Shown here: positions 30,133-39,520 of the stretch, in pieces
How positions within the stretch are numbered: position 1 is the first letter of the stretch
Layout: every line of letters begins with the position of its first letter
DNA from: Pandoraea anapnoica
GTDB taxonomy: Bacteria; Pseudomonadota; Gammaproteobacteria; Burkholderiales; Burkholderiaceae
Length of the DNA stretch: 64,000 bases
NCBI RefSeq assembly: GCF_902459765.1
Contig: NZ_CABPSP010000001.1
Span: 186,001-250,000 of the forward strand
Direction: 5' to 3'
Translations under genes and position numbers: made by a program
The notes under the pieces: generated by a model
The model's database searches: none
What the model saw: the letters and a program-made list of their open reading frames with translations, nothing else
What the model was told of the DNA's origin: nothing

Positions 30133-30459
30133 ATGCTGGTAACGTTTAAGGCGCACGCATCGCCCACGATCAACATGCTCGAGAATCTCGCGCAATTGCT
30201 GCTGGGTATCGTCGGTAAGAAGCTCGGCGAGCGCGGCGCGATCGGAGCGGACGAAACAGGCGACGCCATCGCCAAGCTAGAAGCCGCGATTGCGGCGGAC
30301 AAAGCCGTCGCCGACAAGGAAAGCGAAGGCAAGAAGTCCGAGGACCGCGACGAAGACAATCGTCTGCGCCTCTCGCAACGCGCCTACCCGCTGCTGAACA
30401 TGCTCAAGGAAGCGCACGCCGAAGGCAGTGCGGTGATGTGGGAAGTGAGCGCTAGATAG
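30133..30459 (+). CDS. DUF1840-family protein
   Basis: 108 residues. MLVTFKAHASPTINMLENLAQLLL followed by a charged, helical middle and LRLSQRAYPLLNMLKEAHAEGSAVMWE matches the small cytoplasmic DUF1840 family of beta- and gammaproteobacteria. Function is unknown. The ATG at 30133 has AGGGAG upstream. It stands alone and ends at a strong terminator. Confidence 0.8.
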   Translation: MLVTFKAHASPTINMLENLAQLLLGIVGKKLGERGAIGADETGDAIAKLEAAIAADKAVADKESEGKKSEDRDEDNRLRLSQRAYPLLNMLKEAHAEGSAVMWEVSAR

Positions 30460-30499
30460 TCGTCTGGTGTCGCAGGCAGCATCGCCTGGACCAGGTACG

Positions 30500-30535
30500 A
30501 AAAAAGCAGGCCGCGAATCGCGAGCCTGCTTTTTT
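30500..30535 (+). terminator. intrinsic terminator
   Basis: AAAAAAGCAGGC (30500-30511) pairs with GCCTGCTTTTTT (30524-30535), and more T residues follow. It lies 41 bases after the DUF1840 gene. Confidence 0.93.
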
Positions 30536-30691
30536 TTGCTGCGGGAAACGATCGGACCAGGCCGCCCCCGGGCGAGGGGTTTGAATCAGGCCGCAAGGGC
30601 CTGAGCAGCGGCGGCGCGGGTGCCGGTCCGTGCGACGCGACGCCTGAGACTACGACGTCAGCGCTCGACGTGGATCCCGCGAAATTGCCGG

Positions 30692-31018
30692 TTATTGGGC
30701 CTTGCCCGGTGCGTTATCCGGCGCGTTGGTCGCACCGTTGCCGGTGTTGCCGTTGTTCGGCGTCTTCTTGGTGCTGTGACGCGGCTTCTGGGCCTTCGAG
30801 TTCGGGTGCGGGTCCGACGGCGTCATCGTTTGAGCGCCCGGCGTCGGGGCTGCCTGACGCGCATTCGGGTTCGCCTGGCTAGGCATCGGGGCCGACGGGT
30901 CCGTTGTCGTGCCGCCGCCAGGACCGGCAGCGCCACCGCCCGCAGAGCCTTGAGCGAAACTCAGTGCCGAAGCACCGGCGAGGGTCAGGGCAGCAACCGA
31001 AATAATCAGCTTCTTCAT
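30692..31018 (-). CDS. small secreted proline/asparagine-rich protein
   Basis: 108 residues, family not recognised. The signal peptide MKKLIISVAALTLAGASALSFA is clear. The mature part is low complexity, rich in Gly, Pro, Thr, Asn and Lys (SAGGGAAGPGGGTTTDPSAP, KTPNNGNTGNGATNAP), and likely unstructured in the periplasm or outside. The ATG at 31018 has an AGGAG upstream. It is a single gene. Such small proteins are common in Burkholderiaceae, but I can assign no role. Confidence 0.7.
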   Translation of the reverse strand: MKKLIISVAALTLAGASALSFAQGSAGGGAAGPGGGTTTDPSAPMPSQANPNARQAAPTPGAQTMTPSDPHPNSKAQKPRHSTKKTPNNGNTGNGATNAPDNAPGKAQ

Positions 31019-31216
31019 CAGATGGACTCCTTTGCTTTGCGTTGCACTGGGTAGGAACGTCTTTCGTGCAGGCATCACTTGCGTTAGTGAGATTCCAGTC
31101 TAAGAAGCTGCGACGTGCGGTGCTGTAAGGGTTTGTAATTGAATGTAATTCGGCTTTTTCCTAGGCCATTTCCCGCGCACATGCGCGGGAGACGTCCCAT
31201 CAAATTCGCCTATTAG

Positions 31217-31936
31217 TTAGTCATCCGAACGACTCGACCAGAACACCTGATTCACGCCGGGCAGCGTTTCGAGATGGTCGGTGAGGGCGTCGAGTTCGCC
31301 CGCCTTGACGGCCGTCGGCAACAGCAGCGCTTCGATCTCGACTTCCGCTTCACCGAACGGATGGATGTCGAGCGCACGCACCGGATAGTTTGACGCTTCG
31401 AGCCACGCTTCCACCTTGTCGAGCACTTCGCGCTGCGTAGTGCGAGCGCAGATGACGGACAACGCATAGGTGGCTTCCGATGTCGCCTCGTTAATCGGCG
31501 CGCGGTTGATGCGATTCACGACGGGACGCAGCAGCGTGTTGGCGGCCAGCACGAAGAACGCCACGACAACCGCTTCGACGATCAGACTCGCCCCGGCAGC
31601 GGCCCCCACGGCGGCCGAGCCCCACAGCGTGGCGGCGGTGTTCAGACCGCGCACCGACGCGCCGTCTTTCATGATCGCGCCCGCGCCGAGGAAGCCGACG
31701 CCCGACACCACGTACGCAATCACGCGCGTATCGCCCGGCATGAGTCGCATCGACAGGTCGACGAAGGCCGCCGCACCGACGGCTACAAGGACGTTGGTAC
31801 GCAAACCTGCCGTACGCTGACGCACTTGCCGTTCCACGCCAATGATGGTGCCGAGCACGAACGCGACGGCGAGCGAGATGAGCGTGTTGAGCAGCGGGAG
31901 GAGATGGAAATTCTGGATGCTGTGGAGTGCTTGCAT
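31217..31936 (-). CDS. MgtC/SapB-family inner-membrane protein
   Basis: 239 residues. The N-terminal ~140 residues hold four to five transmembrane helices with the family signature GVGFLGAGAIMKDGASVRGLNTAATLWGSAAVGAA. The C-terminal ~90 residues form a soluble ACT-like domain. MgtC proteins affect growth in low magnesium and, in pathogens, survival in macrophages. The ATG at 31936 was chosen. No Mg transporter gene or magnesium-sensing leader is evident nearby, so the role is open. Confidence 0.87.
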   Translation of the reverse strand: MQALHSIQNFHLLPLLNTLISLAVAFVLGTIIGVERQVRQRTAGLRTNVLVAVGAAAFVDLSMRLMPGDTRVIAYVVSGVGFLGAGAIMKDGASVRGLNTAATLWGSAAVGAAAGASLIVEAVVVAFFVLAANTLLRPVVNRINRAPINEATSEATYALSVICARTTQREVLDKVEAWLEASNYPVRALDIHPFGEAEVEIEALLLPTAVKAGELDALTDHLETLPGVNQVFWSSRSDD

Positions 31937-32215
31937 GGAACGTCTCGACTTGAGGCGGCTGACATGGGCGAAGAGCAACGCGTCAAACCGCCTGCCGACG
32001 GTGGTCGGCGGGCATGTTGCGCCGCCGCATTATGGCATCCGGATCTGACGGACGGAAGTCACCCCACCGAGCGGGTGTTCAGCAGGTGGGCTGCGGCACT
32101 GGGGACGACGCGGGGGAAGCCTAACGGAAGCGCTATGGAAGCAGGGGGGATGCGGTGAATCCGGTCGGTCATCGGGCGTCGCGCACGACGATGACCGACC
32201 GTGATGACAATCGCG

Positions 32216-34957
32216 TTACGACAGTTGCGGTGCCAGCAGACGCCGCGCCGTCGCTTCGTCCACGCCGGTTCGTTCCATGAAGTCTTCGACCTGATCGGCG
32301 CCGATCTTGCCGACGCTGAAGTACGTGCTGTCCGGATGCGACAGATAGAAGCCCGAGACGCTCGCCGCCGGCAGCATGGCGAGCGATTCCGTCACGCTCA
32401 TGCCGATTTCATGCGCTTGCAGATAGTGGAACATCGGCCCCTTGACCGAGTGCTCGGGGCAGGCCGGGTAGCCGGGTGCGGGGCGGATGCCGACGTACTC
32501 TTCCTTGATGAGCGCATCGTTGTCGAGCTGTTCGTCGCTCACGTAGCCCCAGAAGTCGCGGCGCACGCGCGCGTGCATACATTCGGCGAACGCCTCGGCA
32601 AGACGGTCGGCCAGCGCCTTGAGCATGATCGCGCTGTAGTCGTCGTGCGTGGCGAGGAATCCGGCTTCCTTGGCGTCGACACCCAGCCCTGCCGTCACGG
32701 CAAACACACCGATGTAGTCGGCCACACCGCTGTCCTTGGGGGCGACGAAGTCCGCCAGCGAGCGGTTCGGGCGACGCACGCCGTCCACCACCGGGCGCTC
32801 GGTCTGCTGACGCAGGTTGTGCCACGTGAACGCCACTTCCGAGCGCGACTCGTCCGTGTAGATCTCGATGTCGTCGTCGTTCACGACGTTCGCGGGCAGC
32901 ATCGCGATCACACCGTTGGCGGTCAGCCAGCGGCCCTTGATCAGGCGATCGAGCATCTCACGACCGTCGGCGAACACGCGTTGCGCCGACTCGCCGACGA
33001 TCTCGTCCTTGAGAATCGCCGGATACGGACCGGCGAGGTCCCACGTCTGGAAGAACGGACCCCAGTCGATGAATTCGGCAAGCTCGGCCAGATCGTAATT
33101 CTTGAACACGCGCCGACCGATGAACTTCGGCTTGGGCGGCACGTAGCTCGACCAGTCGATCTTGTACTTGTTCTCGCGCGCGGTCGCGAGCGAGACCATC
33201 GGCGTGGCCTTGCGGTTCGCGTGCTGCTGACGCACGCGTTCGTAATCCGTCTTCACGTCTGCGAGATAGCGCTCGGCCGCTTCGTCGGAGAGCAGATTCG
33301 ACGCCACGGACACGGAGCGCGACGCGTCCGGCACGTAGATCACCGGACCTTCGTAGTTCGGTGCGATCTTCACGGCCGTGTGCACGCGCGAGGTCGTGGC
33401 ACCGCCGATGAGCAGCGGAATGTTGCGCAAACGGAAGTAATCGTCGCGCTGCATTTCTGCGGCGACGTAAGCCATCTCTTCGAGACTCGGCGTGATCAGG
33501 CCCGACAGACCGATGATGTCCGCGCCTTCTTCCTTCGCCTTGGCGAGGATTTCGGCGCACGGCACCATCACACCCATGTTGACGACTTCGAAGTTATTGC
33601 ACTGAAGTACCACGGTGACGATGTTCTTGCCGATATCGTGCACGTCGCCCTTGACCGTGGCGATCACGATCTTGCCCTTGGAGCGGACGTCTTCACCGGC
33701 GGCGGCCATGCGCGCCTTCTCTTCTTCGATGAACGGCACCAGATGCGCCACGGCCTGCTTCATCACGCGGGCGCTCTTCACGACCTGCGGCAGGAACATC
33801 TTGCCCGCGCCGAACAGATCGCCCACGACGTTCATGCCGTCCATGAGCGGGCCTTCGATCACCTGAATCGGGCGGCCGCCCGCGTCGGCGATCTTCTGAC
33901 GCACTTCCTCGGTGTCTTCGACGATGAAGGTCGTAATGCCGTGCACCAGCGCGTGGGCGAGGCGTGCCTCGACCGGCTGATTGCGCCACTCCAGATTCTC
34001 TTCGCGCTTGGCCGCGCCGCCCTTGAAGCGGTCGGCGATTTCCAGCAGACGCTCGGTGCTGTCTTCGCGACGATTGAGCACTACGTCTTCCACGCGTTCG
34101 CGCAGCTCGGGATCGAGGTTCTCGTACACGCCGAGCTGACCGGCGTTGACGATGCCCATGTCCATGCCCGCCTGAATCGCGTGGTACAGGAACACGGTGT
34201 GAATCGCTTCGCGCACGAGGTCGTTGCCGCGGAACGAGAACGAGACGTTCGACACGCCGCCGCTGATCTTCGCGCCGGGCAGGTGCTCCTTGATCCAGCG
34301 CGTGGCGTTGATGAAGTCGACCGCGTAGTTGTTGTGTTCCTCGATGCCGGTGGCCACCGCGAAGATGTTCGGGTCGAAGATGATGTCTTCGGGCGGGAAG
34401 CCCACTTCGTCGACCAGCACACGATAGCTGCGCTGGCAGATTTCCGTCTTGCGAGCGTAAGTGTCGGCTTGCCCCTGCTCGTCGAACGCCATCACGACGG
34501 CGGCAGCGCCGTAGCGGCGGATGCGCTTCGCGTGGTGCACGAACGCTTCGTGGCCTTCCTTGAGCGAGATCGAGTTGACGATGGCCTTGCCCTGCACGCA
34601 CTTCAGACCCGCTTCGATCACTTCCCACTTCGACGAGTCGATCATGATCGGCACGCGCGCGATATCCGGCTCGGACGCGATCAGGTTCATGAAGCGAACC
34701 ATCGCGGCCTTGGAGTCGAGCATGGCCTCGTCCATGTTGATGTCGATGACCTGCGCACCGTTCTCGACCTGCTGGCGGGCGACCGCGAGCGCTTCGTCGA
34801 ACTGGCCGTTCAGGATCATGCGCGCGAACGCTTTCGAACCGGTGACGTTGGTCCGCTCACCGACGTTTACGAAAAGCGTGCCCTCGCCGATGTTGAAAGG
34901 CTCAAGGCCGGACAGGCGCATCGGCGGGACCGGCGCGGCGAAAGACGTTTGGCTCAT
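32216..34957 (-). CDS. metH: cobalamin-dependent methionine synthase, C-terminal part (folate, B12 and activation domains)
   Basis: 913 residues. It starts where the second domain of E. coli MetH would: a pterin-binding domain ([22 protein letters not shown]), then the cobalamin-binding domain with DVHDIGKN, whose histidine ligates cobalt, then the AdoMet activation domain with [12 protein letters not shown]. It carries the methyl group from methyltetrahydrofolate through B12. The homocysteine-binding part is a separate gene 18 bases upstream on the same strand. Both have complete starts and stops, so this is a stable split and not a broken gene. Confidence 0.95.
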   Translation of the reverse strand: MSQTSFAAPVPPMRLSGLEPFNIGEGTLFVNVGERTNVTGSKAFARMILNGQFDEALAVARQQVENGAQVIDINMDEAMLDSKAAMVRFMNLIASEPDIARVPIMIDSSKWEVIEAGLKCVQGKAIVNSISLKEGHEAFVHHAKRIRRYGAAAVVMAFDEQGQADTYARKTEICQRSYRVLVDEVGFPPEDIIFDPNIFAVATGIEEHNNYAVDFINATRWIKEHLPGAKISGGVSNVSFSFRGNDLVREAIHTVFLYHAIQAGMDMGIVNAGQLGVYENLDPELRERVEDVVLNRREDSTERLLEIADRFKGGAAKREENLEWRNQPVEARLAHALVHGITTFIVEDTEEVRQKIADAGGRPIQVIEGPLMDGMNVVGDLFGAGKMFLPQVVKSARVMKQAVAHLVPFIEEEKARMAAAGEDVRSKGKIVIATVKGDVHDIGKNIVTVVLQCNNFEVVNMGVMVPCAEILAKAKEEGADIIGLSGLITPSLEEMAYVAAEMQRDDYFRLRNIPLLIGGATTSRVHTAVKIAPNYEGPVIYVPDASRSVSVASNLLSDEAAERYLADVKTDYERVRQQHANRKATPMVSLATARENKYKIDWSSYVPPKPKFIGRRVFKNYDLAELAEFIDWGPFFQTWDLAGPYPAILKDEIVGESAQRVFADGREMLDRLIKGRWLTANGVIAMLPANVVNDDDIEIYTDESRSEVAFTWHNLRQQTERPVVDGVRRPNRSLADFVAPKDSGVADYIGVFAVTAGLGVDAKEAGFLATHDDYSAIMLKALADRLAEAFAECMHARVRRDFWGYVSDEQLDNDALIKEEYVGIRPAPGYPACPEHSVKGPMFHYLQAHEIGMSVTESLAMLPAASVSGFYLSHPDSTYFSVGKIGADQVEDFMERTGVDEATARRLLAPQLS

Positions 34958-34975
34958 GGGGCAATCCGTTCTGTA

Positions 34976-36058
34976 TTAGATGTTCGCGTCGGCGTCATTG
35001 CGGTACTGCGAGGGCCAGCGGCGCGGCTTGACGTCCGACAATGCGCGGGCGATCTCGGCGATATGCTCCGGCGTCGTGCCGCAGCAGCCGCCCGCCAGAT
35101 TCACCAGACCCGCCTGCGCGAACTCCCGCAGCAGGCCGGACGTGACGTCGGGTGTCTCATCGAAGCCCGTGTCGCTCATCGGGTTGGGCAGACCGGCGTT
35201 CGGATAGACCGACACATATGTGTTGCACAGCTTGGCCAACTCGGCGATGTACGGACGCATGAGCGTCGCGCCGAGCGCACAGTTCAGGCCGAACGTGAGG
35301 GGCCGGGCGTGACGCAGCGAATTCCAGAACGCCTCGACCGTCTGGCCGGACAGAATGCGCCCGGAGGCGTCCGTCACTGTGCCGGAGATCATGATCGGCA
35401 GAATCTCGCCGGTGTCCTCGAACAGTTCGTCGATGGCGAAGAGCGCGGCCTTGGCATTGAGCGTGTCAAAGATGGTTTCGACGAGGAACAGATCCACGCC
35501 GCCTTCCATCAGCGATTTCGCCTGTGCGTAGTACGCGTCGCGCAACTGATCGAAGTCGACATTGCGTGCGCCGGGGTCGTTCACATCCGGGCTGATGCTC
35601 GCGGTCTTGGGCGTCGGGCCGACGGCGCCGGCGGCGAAGCGCGGCTTGTCCGGCGTGCTGTAAGCCGCGCAGGCTTCGCGCGCGAGACGCGCCGACTCGC
35701 GGTTCATCTCGTCGGCCAGGTCTTCCATGTGGTAGTCGCCCTGCGCGATCGTCGTCGCCCCGAAGGTGTTCGTCTCGATGATGTCGGCGCCGGCGGCCAG
35801 ATACTTGCCGTGGATTTCGCTGATGACGTCCGGGCGTGTGAGCGAGAGCAACTCGTTGTTGCCCTTCACGTCGTGCGCGAAGTCGGCAAAACGTTCGCCA
35901 CGGTACTGCGCTTCGTTCAGCTTGTACTGCTGAATCATCGTCCCCATCGCGCCGTCCAGAATCAGAATGCGCTTCTCAAGCAGTGCGGGCAGCGCCTGAG
36001 CGCGCGTGTATTGCAGTGCTGATCGTGCGATCGAGGCGGGTGGGGTTGCGGTGGTCAT
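34976..36058 (-). CDS. metH: methionine synthase, homocysteine-binding part
   Basis: 360 residues, the homocysteine S-methyltransferase domain of MetH as a free-standing protein. [17 protein letters not shown] is at the N-terminus. The zinc-binding cysteines lie in [10 protein letters not shown] and [10 protein letters not shown]. It activates homocysteine for methylation by the partner encoded 18 bases downstream. The ATG at 36058 was chosen; the open frame upstream is in the divergent promoter region. A two-gene MetH is, to my knowledge, common in Burkholderiales. Confidence 0.94.
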   Translation of the reverse strand: MTTATPPASIARSALQYTRAQALPALLEKRILILDGAMGTMIQQYKLNEAQYRGERFADFAHDVKGNNELLSLTRPDVISEIHGKYLAAGADIIETNTFGATTIAQGDYHMEDLADEMNRESARLAREACAAYSTPDKPRFAAGAVGPTPKTASISPDVNDPGARNVDFDQLRDAYYAQAKSLMEGGVDLFLVETIFDTLNAKAALFAIDELFEDTGEILPIMISGTVTDASGRILSGQTVEAFWNSLRHARPLTFGLNCALGATLMRPYIAELAKLCNTYVSVYPNAGLPNPMSDTGFDETPDVTSGLLREFAQAGLVNLAGGCCGTTPEHIAEIARALSDVKPRRWPSQYRNDADANI

Positions 36059-36083
36059 GACGGACGTCGTCCTGGGGTGGCCG

Positions 36084-36109
36084 GAAAACCTATAATTGTA
36101 ATGGTTTTC
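36084..36109. promoter_or_regulatory. divergent promoter palindrome between metH and rhodanese gene
   Basis: GAAAACC (36084-36090) and GGTTTTC (36103-36109) are inverted repeats around TATAATTGTAAT. The centre offers TATAAT on the plus strand and TACAAT on the minus strand as -10 boxes, so it may serve both divergent genes. The known MetR and SAM/SAH leader signatures were not evident. Confidence 0.4.
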
Positions 36110-36203
36110 GTGCGTATCGCCTTGCGCCGCCGCCGGATGAGCGGGGCCTGTCGGACGATTCGCGATTTTTCCGCCAACTTCTTGCCAGTGTTTGCCCAAC
36201 GAC

Positions 36204-36596
36204 ATGGAATTCCTGCTCCCGAGCGCCGCACACAAGTTCCTGCAAGCCAACGCCAACGCGCTGTTCGTCGATTGCCGCAGCGAAATCGAGCATCTGTTCG
36301 TGGGGCACCCGGTGGGGGCGATTCACGTGGCCTGGAACGACGGCCCGGACTGGGAAGTCAACCCGCACTTCGTACAGAGCGTGCGCAAGCTGGCGGGGGC
36401 GGGCGGTGAGCGCCCTGTGATGCTGATCTGCCGCAGCGGCAACCGCAGCACGGCGGCTGGCGAAGCGCTGGAGGCGGCCGGTTTCCTGAACGTCTACGGG
36501 GTGTTGCACGGCTTCGAGGGCGATCTGGACGCCTCGCATCACCGAAACGCCGTGAACGGCTGGCGGTTCGACGGTCTGCCGTGGCAGCAGTGTTGA
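36204..36596 (+). CDS. rhodanese-like sulfurtransferase
   Basis: 130 residues, a single rhodanese domain. The active-site loop CRSGNR has Cys76, which should carry a persulfide, and [24 protein letters not shown] is the typical N-terminal part. It acts in the cytoplasm on an unknown sulfur acceptor. The ATG at 36204 is preferred to an upstream TTG. It is divergent from metH, a loose link to sulfur metabolism. Confidence 0.88.
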   Translation: MEFLLPSAAHKFLQANANALFVDCRSEIEHLFVGHPVGAIHVAWNDGPDWEVNPHFVQSVRKLAGAGGERPVMLICRSGNRSTAAGEALEAAGFLNVYGVLHGFEGDLDASHHRNAVNGWRFDGLPWQQC

Positions 36597-36677
36597 GCGG
36601 AACGTCGCGATGAGGTTGTGGCCCTAGACCTGCCGGACCGCCAAACCCTGACATCGCGTCAGTTTCTCGGGCTATGA

Positions 36678-36705
36678 AAAAACCCTCGCCTTGGCGAGGG
36701 TTTTT
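36678..36705. terminator. bidirectional intrinsic terminator
   Basis: AAAAACCCTCGCC and GGCGAGGGTTTTT form a nearly loop-free palindrome with A and T tracts at both ends. It separates the convergent rhodanese and DUF3567-like genes. Confidence 0.92.
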
Positions 36706-36732
36706 CGTGGGCACTACCGAACGGAGTCGGTA

Positions 36733-36990
36733 TCAGTGGAGCACAACCGGGTTTGTCATGAAGGTGTCGAACTGTCCGAGGAATTCATCGACTTCGTCCT
36801 CTGAGGGTTCGCTGGCGATCAACTTCTGCACTTCTTCACGGAATTGCCGGGCAAGCGAGCCGTCGAGGAAAATCTCGCGGCCGGCGGATTTGTCCACGAT
36901 TTCATAGCCGCCGGCGGACAGCGAGTGATTGCCGTTATCCGCGGCAAACTCAACGACACAGTAGTTCGGGCTGTTGTAAATCATGAGCAT
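36733..36990 (-). CDS. DUF3567-like small conserved protein
   Basis: 85 residues. MLMIYNSPNYCVVEFAADNG followed by GGYEIVDKSAGREIFLDGSLARQFREEV and an acidic tail matches, from memory, a small protein family restricted to betaproteobacteria. AGGAG precedes the ATG at 36990. It has no signal peptide and is likely cytoplasmic. The function is unknown. Confidence 0.75.
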   Translation of the reverse strand: MLMIYNSPNYCVVEFAADNGNHSLSAGGYEIVDKSAGREIFLDGSLARQFREEVQKLIASEPSEDEVDEFLGQFDTFMTNPVVLH

Positions 36991-37186
36991 GGCAACTCTC
37001 CTGGTGTTCCTGCATGGTCCTGAGTAACCCACATAGGGGCGACGCGGCGCGATTTCAAGAGGCAACGCCCCATGATTCGCTTATCGGCACACCGGCTGAC
37101 GAATTCAATGGTTTTGGCCCTCCTTTTGTAAAGGTCACGCGACAAGTCCTGCAAGTACCCCCTGCAAGTCGTTCATTTTGCAGGGT

Positions 37187-37981
37187 TCAGACGTTAGAGG
37201 CGGCCCCGAGCAAAAACGTTGCAAGGGCGTTCGTTACGAACTGTTTCTGCTCGACGATCGACAGATGGGCCGCATCCGGCACGATCTCCAACTGCGCGCC
37301 TGCAATACCGTTGGCGATCCGGCGCGCCACGGCGGGCGGCGTCGACGGGTCGTTTTCCCCGACCAGCACCAGCGTCGGCACGTCGATCTCGGACAGGCGT
37401 GCTCGCACGTCGAACGCCGCGAGCGCCTCACAGGACGCCGCGAACCCCTCCGGGGAGGCATGCGCGACGAGGGCGCGGATACGCTCGGCTTGCGCGGGGT
37501 GATGCTTGCGAAAGCGCGCGCCCAGCCAGCGTTCCAGGGTACCGGCCGCCAAATCCTTCATGCCGTGCGCGCGCGCCGTCGCCGCGCGCTCCAGAAACGT
37601 CCTGGCATCGGCGGCGTCGTAACCGGCCGTGGTATCGATCAGCGTCAGGCTGGCGATGCGCTCGGGGGCGTCCAGCGCCACTTGCTGAGCCACCGCGCCC
37701 CCCATCGAGATGCCGACGAAATGCGTCGAGGGGATCTCCAGCGAATTGAGCAGAGCGGTCGCATCGGCGGCCAGTTGTTCGATGGAGTACGGGCCGTGCG
37801 TGATATCGCTGCGGCCGTGGCCACGGCTGTCGTATCGGAGTACCCGGAAGTGGGCCGTCAGATCGGGGACGAGCTCGTCCCAGACGGTGAGATCTGCACC
37901 CAAAGGGTGTGCCAGCGTGAGCCACGGACCGTGGCCGTCCACCGCGTAATGGATCGATGCTCCGTTGGCGCTGACTTTCAT
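37187..37981 (-). CDS. alpha/beta hydrolase, 3-oxoadipate enol-lactonase-like
   Basis: 264 residues. The nucleophile is Ser92 in VGISMGG, the acid lies in VGENDPSTP, and the histidine in PDAAHLS, as in PcaD. RYDSRGHGRSD is also typical. PcaD opens the lactone ring in the beta-ketoadipate pathway, but no other pca or cat gene is near, so another ester or lactone may be the true substrate. A single gene. Confidence 0.8.
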   Translation of the reverse strand: MKVSANGASIHYAVDGHGPWLTLAHPLGADLTVWDELVPDLTAHFRVLRYDSRGHGRSDITHGPYSIEQLAADATALLNSLEIPSTHFVGISMGGAVAQQVALDAPERIASLTLIDTTAGYDAADARTFLERAATARAHGMKDLAAGTLERWLGARFRKHHPAQAERIRALVAHASPEGFAASCEALAAFDVRARLSEIDVPTLVLVGENDPSTPPAVARRIANGIAGAQLEIVPDAAHLSIVEQKQFVTNALATFLLGAASNV

Positions 37982-38257
37982 GGGCGGCCCCCTGGGTTCG
38001 TCGATGCGTTGCGAGGCGGTGTCGATGCACTGGGATGTTTCCGATTATGTCAGGAACACCGCAATCGTGCAGACCGTTTCGTCGTAGTTGGGCAACACTT
38101 CGCTGCACACCCGCATGCAGCCTGAATCACTCGAAATTCTAAGGAATTTTGCGTCGATTTTCGAGACGGAAAACCCTGTCACGAGGGGGGCAATACGGTG
38201 GGATACGGCGCGCTGACAGCATTCGCGGTGTCTGGTCGATTTCGTCTCAGCCCTTTC

Positions 38258-39517
38258 TCACGGGGCCGATTTCTCCGTGAATATCAGCTCGAACTCGTTG
38301 CCGGACGGCTCCGTCTGTTTTACCCGCACCGGCAGCCAGTCGAGCGATGGCGCGAGCCAGATATCCACACGCCGCTCGTCGCCCGCCTTGCGCGGCAGAC
38401 GCGTGAAGTGGCGCGTCTCGACGTATCCGTTGCGCGTGGCCATCGTCTCGCTGCCGACGTACTGCACCGGCCACACCTCGCTGCTGTCGGTGTCGACCAC
38501 GGTGAACTCGTGCATCACGCCGACCTGGGTATAGCGCTCGGGATTGCCTCGCGCGTAGCTCGCCAGCTGCATCATCACGCTGAACCGGTCCTGTGCGCCG
38601 GGGGCAAGGGGCACCGACTGGCCGGAGCGGGAGAAGTGGAGTGTGGGTGTGGCGTCACGGTGGAAATCGGTGATGTATTCCGCGCGACGCCCGCGTTTTT
38701 CCACATAACGGGACGGCGCGATGCCGTTCGCGTCGTAGCCACCTTCGCTGATGAACTCGAACGTGCCGAAGAAGATGATCGGCACGGCTACGCGTAGCGT
38801 GTAATGCCCGTTCTCGTTGACCCAGTGGAGCTGCCCTGTCTGGTTGCGCACGCCGTTCATGAGCGCGTCGTAGGTCAGCGTGACGGAGGGCGGCGGATCG
38901 AACTTGTCGCCATTCGCCGCGGCGGCCGTGAGCGGCACGCCGGGTGCGGCTGCGGCGTCCGACGTCTTCGCGCCGGGCGTATCGCCCTCGCCCGCCACCG
39001 TCTCCGACGCGGCCAGAGGGCCCGGCGTATCCGTCGCGACCGGGGCGGCGAGCGTGTCCGGCGGCGCAGGGGCAGGCGGATGCTTTTTGACGACCGGTTT
39101 GGGTTTGGGCGGCGGCGGTGCTGGCGGTTCAGGCGGCGTGACCGGCTTGAGCGGAATCAGCGTGATTGGAATGCTGGGGATCGGCGTGTCGTCGAGCGTC
39201 GTGCGATGGACGGCGACCCAAAGCGCGATGAGCACGTGTACGACGAACACTGCCGCCAGCACGCCGACCCATAGCCCCCAGCGTCTGCCCTTTCGACCGG
39301 TGCCTGACGGCCCGCCGGGCGTTTGCCCAAAGGCGTCAGTCATGCCCGGGGCCGCCGACGAATCGGGGACCGCAGGCATGTCGGTTGTCGCTTGAGGAGG
39401 CGTACCAGGGGGCGGCAAAGACACGAGATGGAATTGATCGGAACGTCGGAGGCTCAGGATCTCATATTGCGATGAACTGAGTTCGACAGTCCCCGCTGCC
39501 TGCCGTTCATCCTTCAA
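38258..39517 (-). CDS. membrane-anchored DUF3108-like protein with TonB-like proline-rich linker
   Basis: 419 residues from a TTG at 39517; ATGs at 39379 and 39343 are alternatives, so the start is uncertain. One transmembrane helix (WGLWVGVLAAVFVVHVLIALWVAV) is followed by a Pro/Lys-rich stretch (PPKPKPVVKKHPPAPAPP) like that of TonB, and a periplasmic C-terminal domain from about residue 210 (LTYDALMNGVRNQTGQLHW) of the DUF3108 type. That domain probably adopts a beta-rich fold spanning the cell envelope. It starts 3 bases after the iclR stop. The function is unknown. Confidence 0.72.
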   Translation of the reverse strand: MKDERQAAGTVELSSSQYEILSLRRSDQFHLVSLPPPGTPPQATTDMPAVPDSSAAPGMTDAFGQTPGGPSGTGRKGRRWGLWVGVLAAVFVVHVLIALWVAVHRTTLDDTPIPSIPITLIPLKPVTPPEPPAPPPPKPKPVVKKHPPAPAPPDTLAAPVATDTPGPLAASETVAGEGDTPGAKTSDAAAAPGVPLTAAAANGDKFDPPPSVTLTYDALMNGVRNQTGQLHWVNENGHYTLRVAVPIIFFGTFEFISEGGYDANGIAPSRYVEKRGRRAEYITDFHRDATPTLHFSRSGQSVPLAPGAQDRFSVMMQLASYARGNPERYTQVGVMHEFTVVDTDSSEVWPVQYVGSETMATRNGYVETRHFTRLPRKAGDERRVDIWLAPSLDWLPVRVKQTEPSGNEFELIFTEKSAP

Positions 39518-39520
39518 CTT

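Noticed and set aside
31937-32215. Possible magnesium-sensing leader before the MgtC-type gene
   Set aside because: No strong stem series or proline-codon leader peptide was seen.
34958-34975. Possible frameshift splitting metH
   Set aside because: The two parts are separated by a clean stop, an 18-base spacer and a start, and each begins and ends at a domain boundary. This fits a true two-gene arrangement.
32201-36022. A 1273-codon open frame on the plus strand opposite the metH genes
   Set aside because: It is exactly antisense to two well-conserved genes, rich in His, Arg, Val and Asp, and has no recognisable domain. It is a by-product of high-GC codon usage on the other strand.
36059-36203. 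Possible SAH, SAM or cobalamin riboswitch before metH
   Set aside because: I looked for the conserved cores of these riboswitches on the minus strand and found no convincing match in the 145-base gap.
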